DNA of 64,000 nt from Bolinopsis microptera (Eukaryota > Ctenophora > Tentaculata > Lobata > Bolinopsidae). The notes beneath the pieces were generated by a model, which did no database searches, was not told where the DNA came from, and was given only the letters and a program-made list of their open reading frames with translations. The stretch is taken from contig NC_087073.1 of assembly GCF_026151205.1 (NCBI RefSeq), positions 18,132,837 to 18,196,836 on the forward strand, given 5' to 3'. Each line of letters begins with the position of its first letter. Within the stretch, counting starts at the first letter, position 1. Below are positions 1-10,959 of this stretch, piece by piece. The position numbers and the translations under genes are program-made.

Positions 1-690
1 AACGTGACTTTCTTTGATTTTAAGGAAAATCACTACCAGTATTCACTTTAAGTGATCAGATCGTCATCCCCCAACATGCTCGGTACCGCCTAATGAGGCT
101 CATTATTGCCCGCTACTGAATAGCTCCCGATAAGATCACTGATCGGGTGACGAAATCATTGATTAAGTGCCGAGATCACGTATCCTAAACAAGGAAAAAA
201 GAAAATCGCGATTATTTAGACCAAAAATGCCAAACTAGGCAAAATTGCGGCGAAAATCTCGAAAATCGCAGCGAAAGATAATTTATTTGCAGAGCAAAGT
301 TAGATGTCATATATTCGTTAACTAGCTCGTTAGTCTAGTTAGATTTGCTATTAATTTTAATTGAAAGTTTTTGTTATCTTTAAATTAACTATATATCTAA
401 ATATCAAATTAATAAAATATGTAATGAAAAAAATATGTTTTATACATTGTGTTTATAATTACATTGCTATTATATTTATATTTTAGGCTGTAAACTTTTT
501 AGTCCAATGGAATAAACCTAGCATGTCTTGGTTGCAGCGTCGCTTCACTTATAGGTGCATATAGGGCCCGATGTAATTGCTATGACCAGTTTACTGGTCA
601 ACTGGTGTTTTGGTGTCCCTAATTTTGTTTACACTCGATCACTTGTCAAGGCATGGAAGGTTATTCGGCGAATTTTTTTTGAAATAAAAT
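1..690. other. AT-rich non-coding sequence
   Basis: I see no convincing exon, RNA gene or repeat boundary here. Composition is AT-rich. If the giant minus-strand gene continues past base 1, this is intronic. Confidence 0.5.
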
Positions 691-691
691 G

Positions 692-1070
692 CCGTTTTTG
701 TCCTTTAATTTTTGTCCGTTTGGTACCTATATTTTCAAAACGGACAAAAATTAACGGACAAAAACGGACAAAAATTGTAACTTTTTATTTAAATTTTCTC
801 CACAATTTGTAACAGGCTATCTGCAGAAATGGGTAGCCCGGTTAATGACCATGGTCCTTTCTCAAATTGTTAATCCTCAATTAGGTACTAAGAATAGTCT
901 ACACATTTTTTGGAGGAGGAGGAAGACTGAGGAGGAGAAGGAGGACTTATGAAGAGGAGGAGGATGACTGAGGAGGAGGACTGATGAGGAGGACCCAGGA
1001 GGAGGAGGACTGAGGAGGATGACTAATATAAGGAGGAAGAGGTACCAAACGGACAAAAACGGACAAAAAA
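692..1070. repeat. MITE-like element with GGTACCAAACGGACA inverted ends
   Basis: The left end (about 692-730) carries TTTTTGTCCGTTTGGTACC-type sequence. The right end (about 1042-1068) is its reverse complement, GGTACCAAACGGACAAAAAC. The interior holds a purine-rich GGA/GAGGAG simple repeat (about 913-1040). The AACGGACA motif recurs in the small hairpin near 16.5 kb. No ORF of note is present. Confidence 0.55.
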
Positions 1071-2420
1071 CATGATCCCCCTACTTTACCATACTACACG
1101 TAATCAAACAAATAAACCCAGTTTACAATGAGATACCATCACGTGATCGAATCACGTGTTTTGATAACAAAGCTAGAAACTAAGGGGTAAGGAGAAACAC
1201 TGCTTTTCATGTGTTTTATAGATTGACCATGAGTTCATTTTCACAAATTGTACTACTAGTTTTAACTATAATTCTATAGATTATCTTATTGTGGGGACCG
1301 AGGGCTCATCATCCGAGTATAAGGCAGAAACTCCTGAATTAGGGGTAGACACTAGACTGGTTCGTAGGGTAATGACTTGCTAGTTGGTTTGTACTGTGTG
1401 TATAACATAGTAGGTCTGTGCGGCTTCTAGTGATAATACCACTGGGAGACTTTGGGTCAGGAAACTGATCCGGCCCCCAAGAGGGGTCAGATCACGTCAC
1501 CAATTAGTGACGTATAATCTATAATAAGTCATGTGATCCATGGATTGAATATAATTGACATAGAAATGAGCTAGATCTGGGGTAGAGTGGTGTGTCACAC
1601 CCTCTGTGATTGATGAAAGTTATTACGAAAATTTCAGGAAATCTAAGTTTGGCCCATATCTATATTCTCTGAAATTTTAAAGCAATTCTGATGCCAATTA
1701 CGTGAGTTATTTTTAAGGGTTGCGTGTGGGTAGTCACTTTTGGGTCACCCTGTATAATACATATGGCAGATGGACATGGTAACACCGTGCAGCACATTGT
1801 GATCTTAACCTTAACAGCTGTGAGTTCAACAGTGAGTTTATTGCCAACTCACCCAGTAGCTAGTTCCCTAGCCGTGATGCCATACACCTTAATAAGTATC
1901 CAAGCCACACACAAACGTTTTGGCTTCCACCTTTAATCACATAATCGTCCATAGAACAATGGGCGAAACAATACAGTAGTTTGAGGACTGTAAAAATTAG
2001 CACAACAATGAGACCAATCTCGTGAACACTACTCTCCCATTTTATACTCCTACTCTCTTCGCCCGTTCTCTTGTTTGCTTCCAGTTCAACAGAGAAAAAT
2101 CCAGAAATATTTTACGATTACCACTCGTAGGCTGAAAGCGATCCCTGCCAAACTAACCTAAAGTACCTAAAGTAAGTAAGTGAACCGAGTAAGTCAGTAA
2201 GCTAGTTATCCGAGCCAAGAGTCTGAACTGGATAGCCTGGATAACGTTTATGAACACAAATTTTCAGACTCACCCAAATGAAGCCAAGAATCAAGAGTGT
2301 AAACCTTAGCATATACTAAGTTTTTATAAATGACCCCTTACAGCTCTAAAACAGTTAACAGGATAACAGATTTCACCCTTCTACGCGTTGCCTCAAATCC
2401 AAATTTCAGGAAGTTTTTTA
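1071..2420. other. non-coding stretch with a short dispersed repeat
   Basis: No supported gene. A segment of about 32 bp around 1753-1784 recurs near 3846-3877, both times containing ATACATATGGCAGATGGACA. The rest shows no structure I can support. Confidence 0.4.
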
Positions 2421-2609
2421 AGATAATATGGGTAACCTTCCTTAGTATCCAATATAAAAGATGTCTCCAATGAATATTATATATACATGTTGGATAACTC
2501 ACAGCCATCAGTGCTAGTCACCATCCCCCCAGCCTGACATGAGTCTGCTTATAATTTCAACTATGTAGATTTAATTATAAGCGTAACTGTTCCTCACAAC
2601 GAACTGCGC
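2421..2609. repeat. dispersed repeat, copy 1 (also at 3881-4056)
   Basis: Both copies begin AGATAATATGGGTAACCTTC and end in CTCACAACGAACTGCGC or a close variant, with small indels between them. Copy 1 is followed within 20 bp by a bipartite MITE. No coding capacity is seen. Confidence 0.7.
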
Positions 2610-2625
2610 GAACGTGCATAATAAT

Positions 2626-2949
2626 TATAATACCTTCCGGGAATTATATCCACTAAAACTCGGGGACACCGAGGGCTGATAATTTGCTCATTTTTCCCGC
2701 AAGAGAAGCGAGGGTATTATCAGCCCAGACTCAGACTGGCTGGCGGCAAGTTTCAAAACAAATAACACTGGCGTTCTATATATTAGACACTATATTGTAT
2801 GATGCGCACGTATCGGATTACACCCCTTCTGCAATCGGAACCGGAACGTATTATAAAATATAATACCTCCGCAACTTCGTGCCCGCAAATTCCCTCCAGC
2901 AAGCTGTCGGGAATTATAGCGCGCAGCACTCAGTGGCGGAGGTATTATA
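2626..2949. repeat. bipartite MITE, copy 1
   Basis: This 324-bp element is repeated at 7613-7936 with one visible difference (C versus G at 2847). It is two head-to-tail palindrome-ended units. The first, about 230 bp, has ends TATAATACCTTCCGG and the reverse complement. The second, about 91 bp, has ends TATAATACCTCCGC and the reverse complement. No ORF is present, so it would have to be moved in trans. Confidence 0.75.
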
Positions 2950-3070
2950 GTATTATATTATACTAATATTATTTATTACATTATTATTATCAATTATTAA
3001 TCAACTATATACAGCAAACACAAGATAATAGGAAATAAATCATAAAATCGAGTAGCCGAGTAGTCTCGAC

Positions 3071-3352
3071 TCACCCATAGCTTCTCCATAAACGTCTATC
3101 ATGAGCTTTGTACACTAAATCGCTGAAATTACTTAAACTAAATCTTTTATTTACAATCACAATAATATTCTTCGTCATAATGTCTTTTAATAATAAATCA
3201 AATAAATTTGAACGAGGTCTGCCCCTCTTTCCTTTGTAGTCAAGACATCGTAAACATACAAATCTAAAAGATAAGAAAGCGGGAGTGTCATCACCGCTTC
3301 TGAGAACGTGCCCAAGCATCTTCCATCGTGCTTTCTTGATCCTTTCAGTAAG
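3071..3352 (-). pseudogene. LINE reverse-transcriptase C-terminal relic
   Basis: The minus-strand translation includes the motif RWKMLGHVLRSGDDTP, then RGRPRSNL and a tail ending RRLWRSYG. It aligns by eye with the C-terminus of the LINE at 37.5-40.6 kb, which reads RWRMLGHILRSDNNSP and later RGRVGRHQSNL. Only about 90 residues survive, so this is a truncated relic of a related element. Confidence 0.7.
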
Positions 3353-3880
3353 GGGACTTTATTACATTATATTATCATAAAATCATAATTCAGTAGTGAC
3401 GGTAGGAATGACTCTGATGTACGGCACGATATAAAGACACCAGACTATCACTGGCTAGTGATAAAATATGATATAATTATATACATAGGTCACGTTTGCT
3501 TAATTTGCTGACGAATACTTGATGGTCTGAGCTGCATAATAATGTGTGATTATGTTTAACACAGTTTTTGGCAGAATTCTAACAATATTCGCCGTTCAGA
3601 ATTCAGATCGGCAATTCCAAAACTGGCGAGATCATGAACATTGACCAACAAATCTGACTGTTTTGTTCTAATGGCTTCTAGGATTAGGAGGGATACAATT
3701 TTATGATTATTGAAGTAGCAGCAAGGTATTCTGTCAACAGTTCATTATTACGATGATAGTTATAAATAATAATGAGTATTTTAATTGATACTACTTCCTT
3801 TTTTGGCCTTACCTTCCAGCCTTCTGGATCGCTTCTAGGGATACATAATACATATGGCAGATGGACATGGTAACACCATA

Positions 3881-4056
3881 AGATAATATGGGTAACCTTC
3901 CTTAGTGACCCATCCAATATAAAAGATGTCTCCAATGAATATATACATGTTGGATAACAGCCATCTAGTCACCATCCCAGCCTGACATGAGTCTGCTTAT
4001 AGTTCAACTATGTAGATTTAATTATAAGCGTAACTGTTTCTCACAACGAACTGCGC
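3881..4056. repeat. dispersed repeat, copy 2
   Basis: Second copy of the repeat at 2421-2609, in the same orientation but lacking the MITE that follows copy 1. Confidence 0.7.
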
Positions 4057-4221
4057 ATGTAAACAAAAGGTAGCGACACCGTGGTTAGCCTCTCTGAATT
4101 AGCATTTTGAACCAATTTAGCACTAGTTTCCAGTCTGGAGGTAAAACCACAGCTACAAGTGGGTAACAGTGCACACATCACCTCAACCATACGCCATCCC
4201 CACCGTAATCAAGATGAGACA

Positions 4222-4312
4222 CCCCCCCCCCCCCCCCCCGTAATCAAGACCCAACCTTAACCCCCCTCCTATATTACGTAATCAAGATTAGACACACCCC
4301 CCCCCCCCCCCC
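4222..4312. repeat. two long poly-C tracts beside GTAATCAAG motifs
   Basis: C18 at 4222-4239 and C16 at 4297-4312, each next to GTAATCAAGA. The poly-C tract at 58301-58320 is likewise followed by GTAATCAA, so these appear to be copies of one dispersed repeat. Confidence 0.7.
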
Positions 4313-5240
4313 ATTTATTTATTAAAAGCTATCACAACGGATTGATGAATGAAATAATCGCAAAGCACTTACTAAACGAAAATTGGTTTAAAAAACGAAA
4401 ATTTTGATTACATAATTAACGAAAATTGTCCAATTGGTATTTCGAAAATCGGTAAAAAATTAAAAATTTGATTACGTAATCAACGACCCCTAATCGCTGT
4501 GGCTAGCTCGTTCAACATAAAGAATAATATTAACAAACTATTCCTCCAAAATATGTATTGTTTTTAACTATAGGGACTATACTTATGCTACTGTCATCTT
4601 TTACCGTTTACCAACTTAACGTAAAGACTGATGGCTAACATTAATACAGTAAATTTGATATTATTTATACTTTTCATTTATCAGTCCAACAGAACCAGGT
4701 CTTTTTAAATATCTAATTATAAGTACGACTACTTTTTCGAGTTTAAAACATTTTCGCAAGGATGGTTCACATATTACTTAGGCCATTTTTGGCCTATATA
4801 TACCCTCTCCCCCTCCTTAAGGCCACTTTAAACACAACTATTGTGTGAAATGCAAAGCTTTACCATGCCCCATCCTCTTTAGCTGCTTTAGGCTTGCTTA
4901 CGTAATACTATGTGAATGATCCCTAAATATGCTATGGCAACGAAAAGAGCACCAGTAAAACTTTTAGAACCACATAGGACGTTGTGGCCCTACATAATTA
5001 CTTAAGTGTTGCTGAACTATAGAAGTATTATAGAGTATAGCCATTAGTCCAGAGCATTCACAACTTAAGCTGTGAAAATTCGCTATAGATATTCGATATC
5101 AGTGAAGCGGTTTCTAATATGTGAGGCTGTTATATTTTCGTTTGAGTATTTATATTAGCCGTAGTAGTTGATTAGTTTCTGGAGCGGCAATTTATTTTCA
5201 TACTAATCAAAATTGTTATTTAACATTTCGTTGTTGTGTT
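4313..5240. other. non-coding, AT-rich
   Basis: Contains variants of the motif TTTGATTACGTAATCAACGA near 4400-4490, which belongs with the poly-C repeat. I see nothing else that I can support. Confidence 0.4.
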
Positions 5241-5300
5241 TAGTACTAGTAGGAAGCACTCAATTATGAGTGCCGAAACGTCGATTTCAGAGATTACTTG
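5240..5300 (+). other. hairpin followed by CGAAACGTCG, possible retroelement terminal motif
   Basis: A stem GCACTCA/TGAGTGC is immediately followed by CGAAACGTCG. GAAAC after a hairpin resembles the stem II-GAAAC part of hammerhead motifs at Penelope-like element ends, but no CTGATGA box is visible. It may be a degenerate relic or coincidence. Confidence 0.25.
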
Positions 5301-5426
5301 TATTCGCCCAAAAACTAACATGCTCTTACAATACCATTAGCTGTTCAAATTACAAAGGAAAGACAGTAGGAGAGAGAGCTTCGGTCTGTGCGACATTTTG
5401 TTAGCCTTACCAGCATTTCTTGCACA

Positions 5427-6474
5427 ATGTTGATGTTCCTGATTTTAGTGGTGTCCTTGGACTCTGCTTATTCTCAAGGTTAGTTTGTCTTATGAACCGG
5501 TAAATTTAGTTACCTTTGGTGTTAAAACTACTGAGTGCTGAGTGCATCAATTGATAGCTTCCTTGAGTGATCGTAAAAATTGATAAAATCCATAATATCA
5601 AGTACTATGTCTATAGCATTTGAAGGTTTTGAAAATAGAAAAGATATTTGCTGTTAGCTGGTGCAGTTGTTAAGAACGACTTAAATGAAGAAAGATGTTT
5701 TATCACCGTGCAACATAACATTGTCCACATACTCACCTTTAACATTACCTATATACTCAAATCAGAAAACATTGATTGTTACAACGGAGAGACAGACCAA
5801 TTCGGTCGTCAATACAGAGGATATAAGGCTAGGACGGAGAATGGACTTGTCTGCCAGAAGTGGACATCACAAACACCAAATCAACATACCCGAAAAATGT
5901 CAAAGTAAGCGATGAACACTTTATTTAACTAAGCAACAACAATGTAAAATTCAGGGTGGATTCTGCTGCATTAATAGCGCCATGTATAACATAACTGTTT
6001 GTTTTCCGAACCAAAAAGTTTGCTATCCAGACTACCCACATAATATAACATTCTAATCAGATTCCCTGATGCTGGGTTGGGAGATCACAACTACTGTAGA
6101 AACCCAGAATCAGAAGATACTGGACCATGGTGCTACAACTCAGAGGGGACGAAACCTAGATGGAAAGGTTGTGGAATACCCGACTGTGCTACAGGTAACT
6201 GCTAAGCTTTCATGCTGATATTTTCTTGTACATACGAAAGATCACAGAAATATGATTTTCTTCGTTGACCCTGAGATTTTGAGTTCGAATCCCTCGGTGT
6301 TCCAGTCAGAACTTTATTCGGTTAACTGGTTGGTGAAGTGTCAATAGTTGATAGGCAGGCTATTATCTAGCGTGAGAAGAGTGTGTTTCTACGTTAATAA
6401 TAATAACAACCGAAACGAACACATGTCTCCTTAATTATCCAATTACAGAGGTCCAAATTCTTTCCGTAGCTTAA
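5427..6474 (+). CDS. small secreted single-kringle protein, 4 exons
   Basis: Proposed exons are 5427-5478, 5766-5904, 6061-6194 and 6449-6474 with GT-AG introns and compatible phases (1, 2, 1), giving about 116 residues. Exon 1 is a clean signal peptide (MLMFLILVVSLDSAYSQ). Exons 2 and 3 form a kringle: it opens with DCYNG, continues with Y-R-G and C-Q-K-W, and the second half reads DHNYCRNP, GPWCYN and C-G-I-P-D-C. The six cysteines and the NYCRNP and PWCY signatures are typical. The last exon is tiny, ends in a stop and is the least certain part. Kringles are extracellular binding modules; no protease domain follows, so a binding or adhesion role is likely but not shown. It lies just upstream of the LTR element. 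Confidence 0.75.
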
Positions 6475-6791
6475 ATATTTCCTTGTGTTATGGCAACGAG
6501 ACCAGGCCATTAGGTTATAATTTCAGTATCTCACAGGCAACACCCTGGCTCGTGGACAATTAGGCATCTGCTCAGCTGTAGATTAGACCCCTGGTATTAG
6601 ATCACTGATATAGATATAAATATGCGCTTTTTGACAGGCTGGAATAGGTCATGTGACAATAAGCTACTAGGTAGGCCAGGAGGCTTGTGTTTAGTGATAG
6701 TTTGAGCATTGAAAGTTTGTCGAGAGCCGATAACACTTTAAACGCTCTACTCCGAGGGTTTCAATCAGTTTGTAGTTTTCTTCGCAGAGAG

Positions 6792-7378
6792 TGAAGCACA
6801 CTTAGTGTACCTAGCTGCTCGAACTTAGTGGTAGGGTAACAAAGTGAAAGACTTTAAATTTTGGGGTTTTGTAGAAAAGTAAAGATGGTAACGTAAATAA
6901 AATGGTAAACTCCAGAACTGATCTCTCTCTCAACTAAACATGTGAGTAATAAATTTAAACGTAGAATTCTGTCTCGTCTAAGGTGGGGTGGAATTTTAAG
7001 AGTTTACGGATGAATCGTGACAAAAACTATCAACAAGGTGAACTAAAACGGAAGATCATAAATGGGATGGTGTGTCACGTGATTAACTAAGATAGGCCTG
7101 ATTGGACGGCTAATTAAGTGAGTGAAGATTATTGGATTAAGTGGCATGCTTTCTACTGTGCTTGATGACAACCTATGAAACTAACTGATGAGAAAATGTA
7201 ACTTATATGAATTCAGGTGCTGCCGTAGTGACTATTAAACTATTTAATTTGAGGTGTGAGTGAAAAATACTAATTTGCGCACAAACAAAATATCAACCAT
7301 ATAAATATTTCTGACCAGTAACTATTTTAGGAATTATGCCCAGATTATAAAGATAATATAAAACCTACACACTGCACA
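6792..7378 (-). repeat. 3' LTR
   Basis: 587 bp, matching 14121-14707. In transcriptional (minus) orientation it starts TGTGCAGTGTGTAGG and is preceded by the polypurine tract, which makes it the 3' LTR. Confidence 0.9.
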
Positions 7379-7379
7379 A

Positions 7380-7396
7380 CTCTCCCTTCTCCCCTT
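7380..7396 (-). other. polypurine tract
   Basis: The minus strand reads AAGGGGAGAAGGGAGAG immediately before the TG of the 3' LTR, the expected place for the plus-strand primer in reverse transcription. Confidence 0.8.
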
Positions 7397-7612
7397 ATTA
7401 ATATATAAAACTTATTAATAATAAACTTAGATACAAAAAATTTTAAAAAACCGTTCCTTATACTTCTTTTTCCGTTCTTTAAAACAATCAACCTTTATAT
7501 AAGGAACAAATATACACTTAAATAAAATCAACACAAAATACACTATTACAAACAAATTATAAAAACACAGTTCCTTATTCGTATTTTTCAGTTCTTTCAA
7601 ACAATTAACCTT

Positions 7613-7936
7613 TATAATACCTTCCGGGAATTATATCCACTAAAACTCGGGGACACCGAGGGCTGATAATTTGCTCATTTTTCCCGCAAGAGAAGCGAGG
7701 GTATTATCAGCCCAGACTCAGACTGGCTGGCGGCAAGTTTCAAAACAAATAACACTGGCGTTCTATATATTAGACACTATATTGTATGATGCGCACGTAT
7801 CGGATTACACCCCTTCTGCAATCGGAACCGGAAGGTATTATAAAATATAATACCTCCGCAACTTCGTGCCCGCAAATTCCCTCCAGCAAGCTGTCGGGAA
7901 TTATAGCGCGCAGCACTCAGTGGCGGAGGTATTATA
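7613..7936. repeat. bipartite MITE, copy 2, inserted in the LTR element
   Basis: Same two-unit structure as 2626-2949. Unit A (7613-7842) has perfect 15-bp inverted ends TATAATACCTTCCGG; unit B (7846-7936) has ends TATAATACCTCCGC. It interrupts one copy of a local tandem duplication. The paralogous uninterrupted copy near 7490-7525 reads AACCTTTATATAAGGAACAA, while here AACCTTTATA and TATATAAGGATC lie on the two sides. Confidence 0.78.
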
Positions 7937-8074
7937 GTATTATATAAGGATCAAATATACACTTAAATACTATACATCACCAATTTACTCAAAATATTAA
8001 ACAAATTTTTCGTCTTTTAGTTTTACAGTCTATTTCAGTCTTCTTCGTCTCCTTCTGCTCCTTCGTCATGATTC

Positions 8075-9352
8075 TTAAGTTCTTAGATATAGCAAATCGT
8101 CATTCATTCTCATGAGGCGCTCCGTTAGCTTGATCAATTGTTCTATTTTCATATCTTTCATGATCTTCGGTAGTGGCCTCCAGTTCTTTGGGTCTGACAG
8201 TTCTTTTGTCATGTCCAGGATCGGGCCACAAAATGCCTCGAGATTATAGCGTTGTTTCTCAAGTATCTTGTTCCCGTTATTCTCTATTCGAATTCCGTTT
8301 CTTCGTTCCAGGGCCCCGAAGAGCAGGCTTTGCAGCCTCAAGACCCTGTCCCGGATCGTAACGAACTCCCCTGGCTCTTTTTCTGTTTTTCGATCATTCA
8401 TTTCGCAGATTAAATCACAGGCTACGTTGTTAACGTATTTATATATCTCCGGGTCCAAAATGACAGGACCCGGGAGCCTCACAAATTCTGTAATTTTTGC
8501 TCCTTTTGTTGGTCTAGCTGGTCCTATGGCGACAGATGCTGGTTGGAGGGTTGCTGGACTAACTGGTCTAGCTGGTCCTATGGCGACAGATGCTGGTCTG
8601 AGGGTTGCTGGACTAACTGGTCTAGCTGGTCCTATGGCGACAGTGGTTCGTTGGAGGGTTGCTGAACTTGCTTCTTTCACTTTTTCTGTAATTCTTCCTC
8701 TTCCTCTTCCTAACTTTGTCTTCTTTTCCCCTGCTTTTATCAAAACTTTCTTCATTCGTTCACTGTCTTCATTCACTTTTTCGCTAGTTCTTCCTCTTCC
8801 TCTTCCTAGTTTTATCTTCTTTTCCCCTGCTTTTACCAAAACTTTCTTCATTCGTTCAGTGTCTTCATTCACTTTTTCGCTCGTTCTTCCTCTTCCTCTT
8901 CCTAGTTTTATCTTCTTTTCCCCTGCTTTTACCAAAACTTTCTTCATTCGTTCACTGTCTTCATTCACTTTTTCGCTCGTTCTTCCTCTTCCTCTTCCTA
9001 GTTTTATCTTTATCCCGCCTTCCAACTCTGTCGCTTTCCCTCGTCCTCTGCCCATTATAGCTTTGTTCGAATTTTGTATCTTGATTTGTCCTTTTCCTCT
9101 TCCTTCAAGTTCAACTTTCTGTTCTTCAGCATCTGCGAATCTATCTTGATTCGAGACTGGGTCCTTTTCCTTATTCTTTTTTTCCTTCCCCGTCCCCGTA
9201 AACGTTGGTGGCTCTGAGTCGTAAATGGCAAATGATTCGTCCATTATCGAAGGTACATCCAGTTCGTCCCAGTCTTCTTGGATTATTATAATCGATTCCG
9301 TGTCGCTCATTGGGTAACTGAATGGATTGATGTTGTAAATTCCATATTTCAA
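8075..9352 (-). CDS. RGRGR-repeat protein of unknown function in the LTR element
   Basis: 425 residues, intact, placed between env and the 3' LTR. The N-terminus is acidic (SDTESIIIIQEDWDEL). Four near-identical units of about 32 residues follow, each centred on KLGRGRGRTSEKVNED and a basic KKVLVKAGEKK tail. Three shorter units with VAIGPARP come next. The last 150 residues look helical and are not recognised. Arg-Gly boxes often bind nucleic acid, and GR boxes occur in the Gag of foamy retroviruses, but the 3' position is that of an accessory gene. Function is therefore unassigned. Being open while env is broken suggests selection or recent expansion of the repeats. The long plus-strand frame opposite is its shadow. 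Confidence 0.7.
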   Translation of the reverse strand: MKYGIYNINPFSYPMSDTESIIIIQEDWDELDVPSIMDESFAIYDSEPPTFTGTGKEKKNKEKDPVSNQDRFADAEEQKVELEGRGKGQIKIQNSNKAIMGRGRGKATELEGGIKIKLGRGRGRTSEKVNEDSERMKKVLVKAGEKKIKLGRGRGRTSEKVNEDTERMKKVLVKAGEKKIKLGRGRGRTSEKVNEDSERMKKVLIKAGEKKTKLGRGRGRITEKVKEASSATLQRTTVAIGPARPVSPATLRPASVAIGPARPVSPATLQPASVAIGPARPTKGAKITEFVRLPGPVILDPEIYKYVNNVACDLICEMNDRKTEKEPGEFVTIRDRVLRLQSLLFGALERRNGIRIENNGNKILEKQRYNLEAFCGPILDMTKELSDPKNWRPLPKIMKDMKIEQLIKLTERLMRMNDDLLYLRT

Positions 9353-9708
9353 TTATTCCATATTTCAATTATTCCATTTTTCAATTATTCCATATTTCAA
9401 TTATTCCATATTTCGTTTGTTCTTTATCAAAAATGGATCCGGAAAATCAAAGGGAAACTTTGAGTTTAAACTGCTTAAGACAAACGACGATAATGAAGAA
9501 AAGAAAAATGAAGAGCACAACTACGAGCAATCTTACTTACTTAAATGAAACTTAAAAGACGAAAACGGCAATGATATAACTTTAAATTAAAAAAATGTTA
9601 AATATTTACTTATAAAGCGGAGTGAGTATTAATTATGCGACTATATAAAAAATTACAATACGGTTTAACAAATCTAGAGCTTTCTTGTTTCGATAATTCC
9701 ATTTTTCG

Positions 9709-10959
9709 TTAGTCAGAGAGAAATGGTCCTACTATTTTAGTAGTCCGAGTTTTGTTGGTTTTGTGTACAGTTTCATTTGACGAAGTGCTTGATATGTCTA
9801 ATGTACGACAATGTTCACGTTTGGATTGTACACAATATGGATCGTACTGAGTTCCTCTGCTTTTCGTGACTGTGACTGTGGAACGTTCAATATGTGCTCT
9901 TAACGGTACTATCTCGGTACAGCTGAATTGTGGATTACCATCGTTCAAATCTGTAACTTGCAGATTGGAAGGTATGACAGGTGTAAGCTCTTGGTGCCTT
10001 AACCTTCTGATCTCTCTCTCATGTCTCGCTGTTGCTAATACTGTTTGAAGTAGATTGCTGTTTTTCTTAAGCCTTTTGTAACATATTAAACCTATTAGCA
10101 CGGCAATTGATGTAACAGTAGCAATGGTAGAAAACAATGACGTCCACTCAAAGAACTTTTTCTTTGAAGCACCAAGACCAAGATAATTCGGTTGGTAATC
10201 TTGAAGAGCTATCTGCGTTGTGTTCTCTAATCGCTCACTCAACATAGATATGTTTTGAGCGTGATACTGTATTTCCCTGATCTTCAAGTACTTGTTCAGG
10301 TCTAAACTAATTTCACTCCTTTTTTCGGTTAAATTCCTTACAGTGAGTGAGTTGTCTAGGGCGTACATTATGTTCTGTTGACACTGAATCATTCTATATT
10401 GCGACCACTCAAAAAAATACGAAGATTTTTCAGGTACACTTGCAACAACTAACTTAGTCGTTTCATTTTTGGGCATTGCTAAGACATCTACTTGACTAAA
10501 AACTAATGCTCCGGCTTTTGTAAACACCATTTTAGTTTCACATGAATCTAACGGAATGGTGACACAAGTTGTGATCTCATTGTTAAGACACGGCAGTTCT
10601 TTGATGCTGGGAGAAAATCTATCTTCAAATTCCTGGTGACAATAAATTATGTCGTCAGTAATGGTACAGTCCGTAAGATCTACTTCAAAGAATTTCTTAT
10701 TCTTGTAAATGATCGAATTCGGTGTGCTGACGTGAAAACAGGTTGCAGAGGTCTTACTAGGAGTAATCGGTATTTTGACCGCATTGTACGTTCTGTGTAA
10801 TGATCCAGGTACTAGTTTAGGTGCTACTAGTAGGAAATGAAACAACAATACATTATTCTCGTGGTGGTCGACTTTGAGCAGGATCAAATCAGCTACCCGG
10901 TATAAAACCTCTGGGTTTGTTTTATACAATGTCACTTCTGGTCTTCGACCTCCTGTCAC
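9709..10959 (-). pseudogene. env, C-terminal part with transmembrane anchor
   Basis: 416 codons open after a stop; the first is GTG, so this is not an independent start. Visible: several N-glycosylation sequons, cysteine pairs, and a strongly hydrophobic segment at about residues 270-294 ending ICYKRLKK, followed by a cytoplasmic tail of about 120 residues. This fits the membrane-proximal half of an insect-baculovirus-F-like or errantivirus-like envelope protein. It is separated from the N-terminal env parts by about 800 bp without a usable frame, so no single intact envelope is encoded. Confidence 0.65.

Noticed and set aside
5648..5908. Single-exon ORF starting in the intron before the kringle exon
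   Set aside because: Only the part from 5766 fits the kringle; the upstream codons are intron read-through before the AG at 5764-5765.
8268..9149. Long plus-strand ORF of 293 codons
   Set aside because: It is antisense to the RGRGR-repeat ORF and consists of mirrored repeat translation; the minus frame fits the element's orientation and has protein-like composition.
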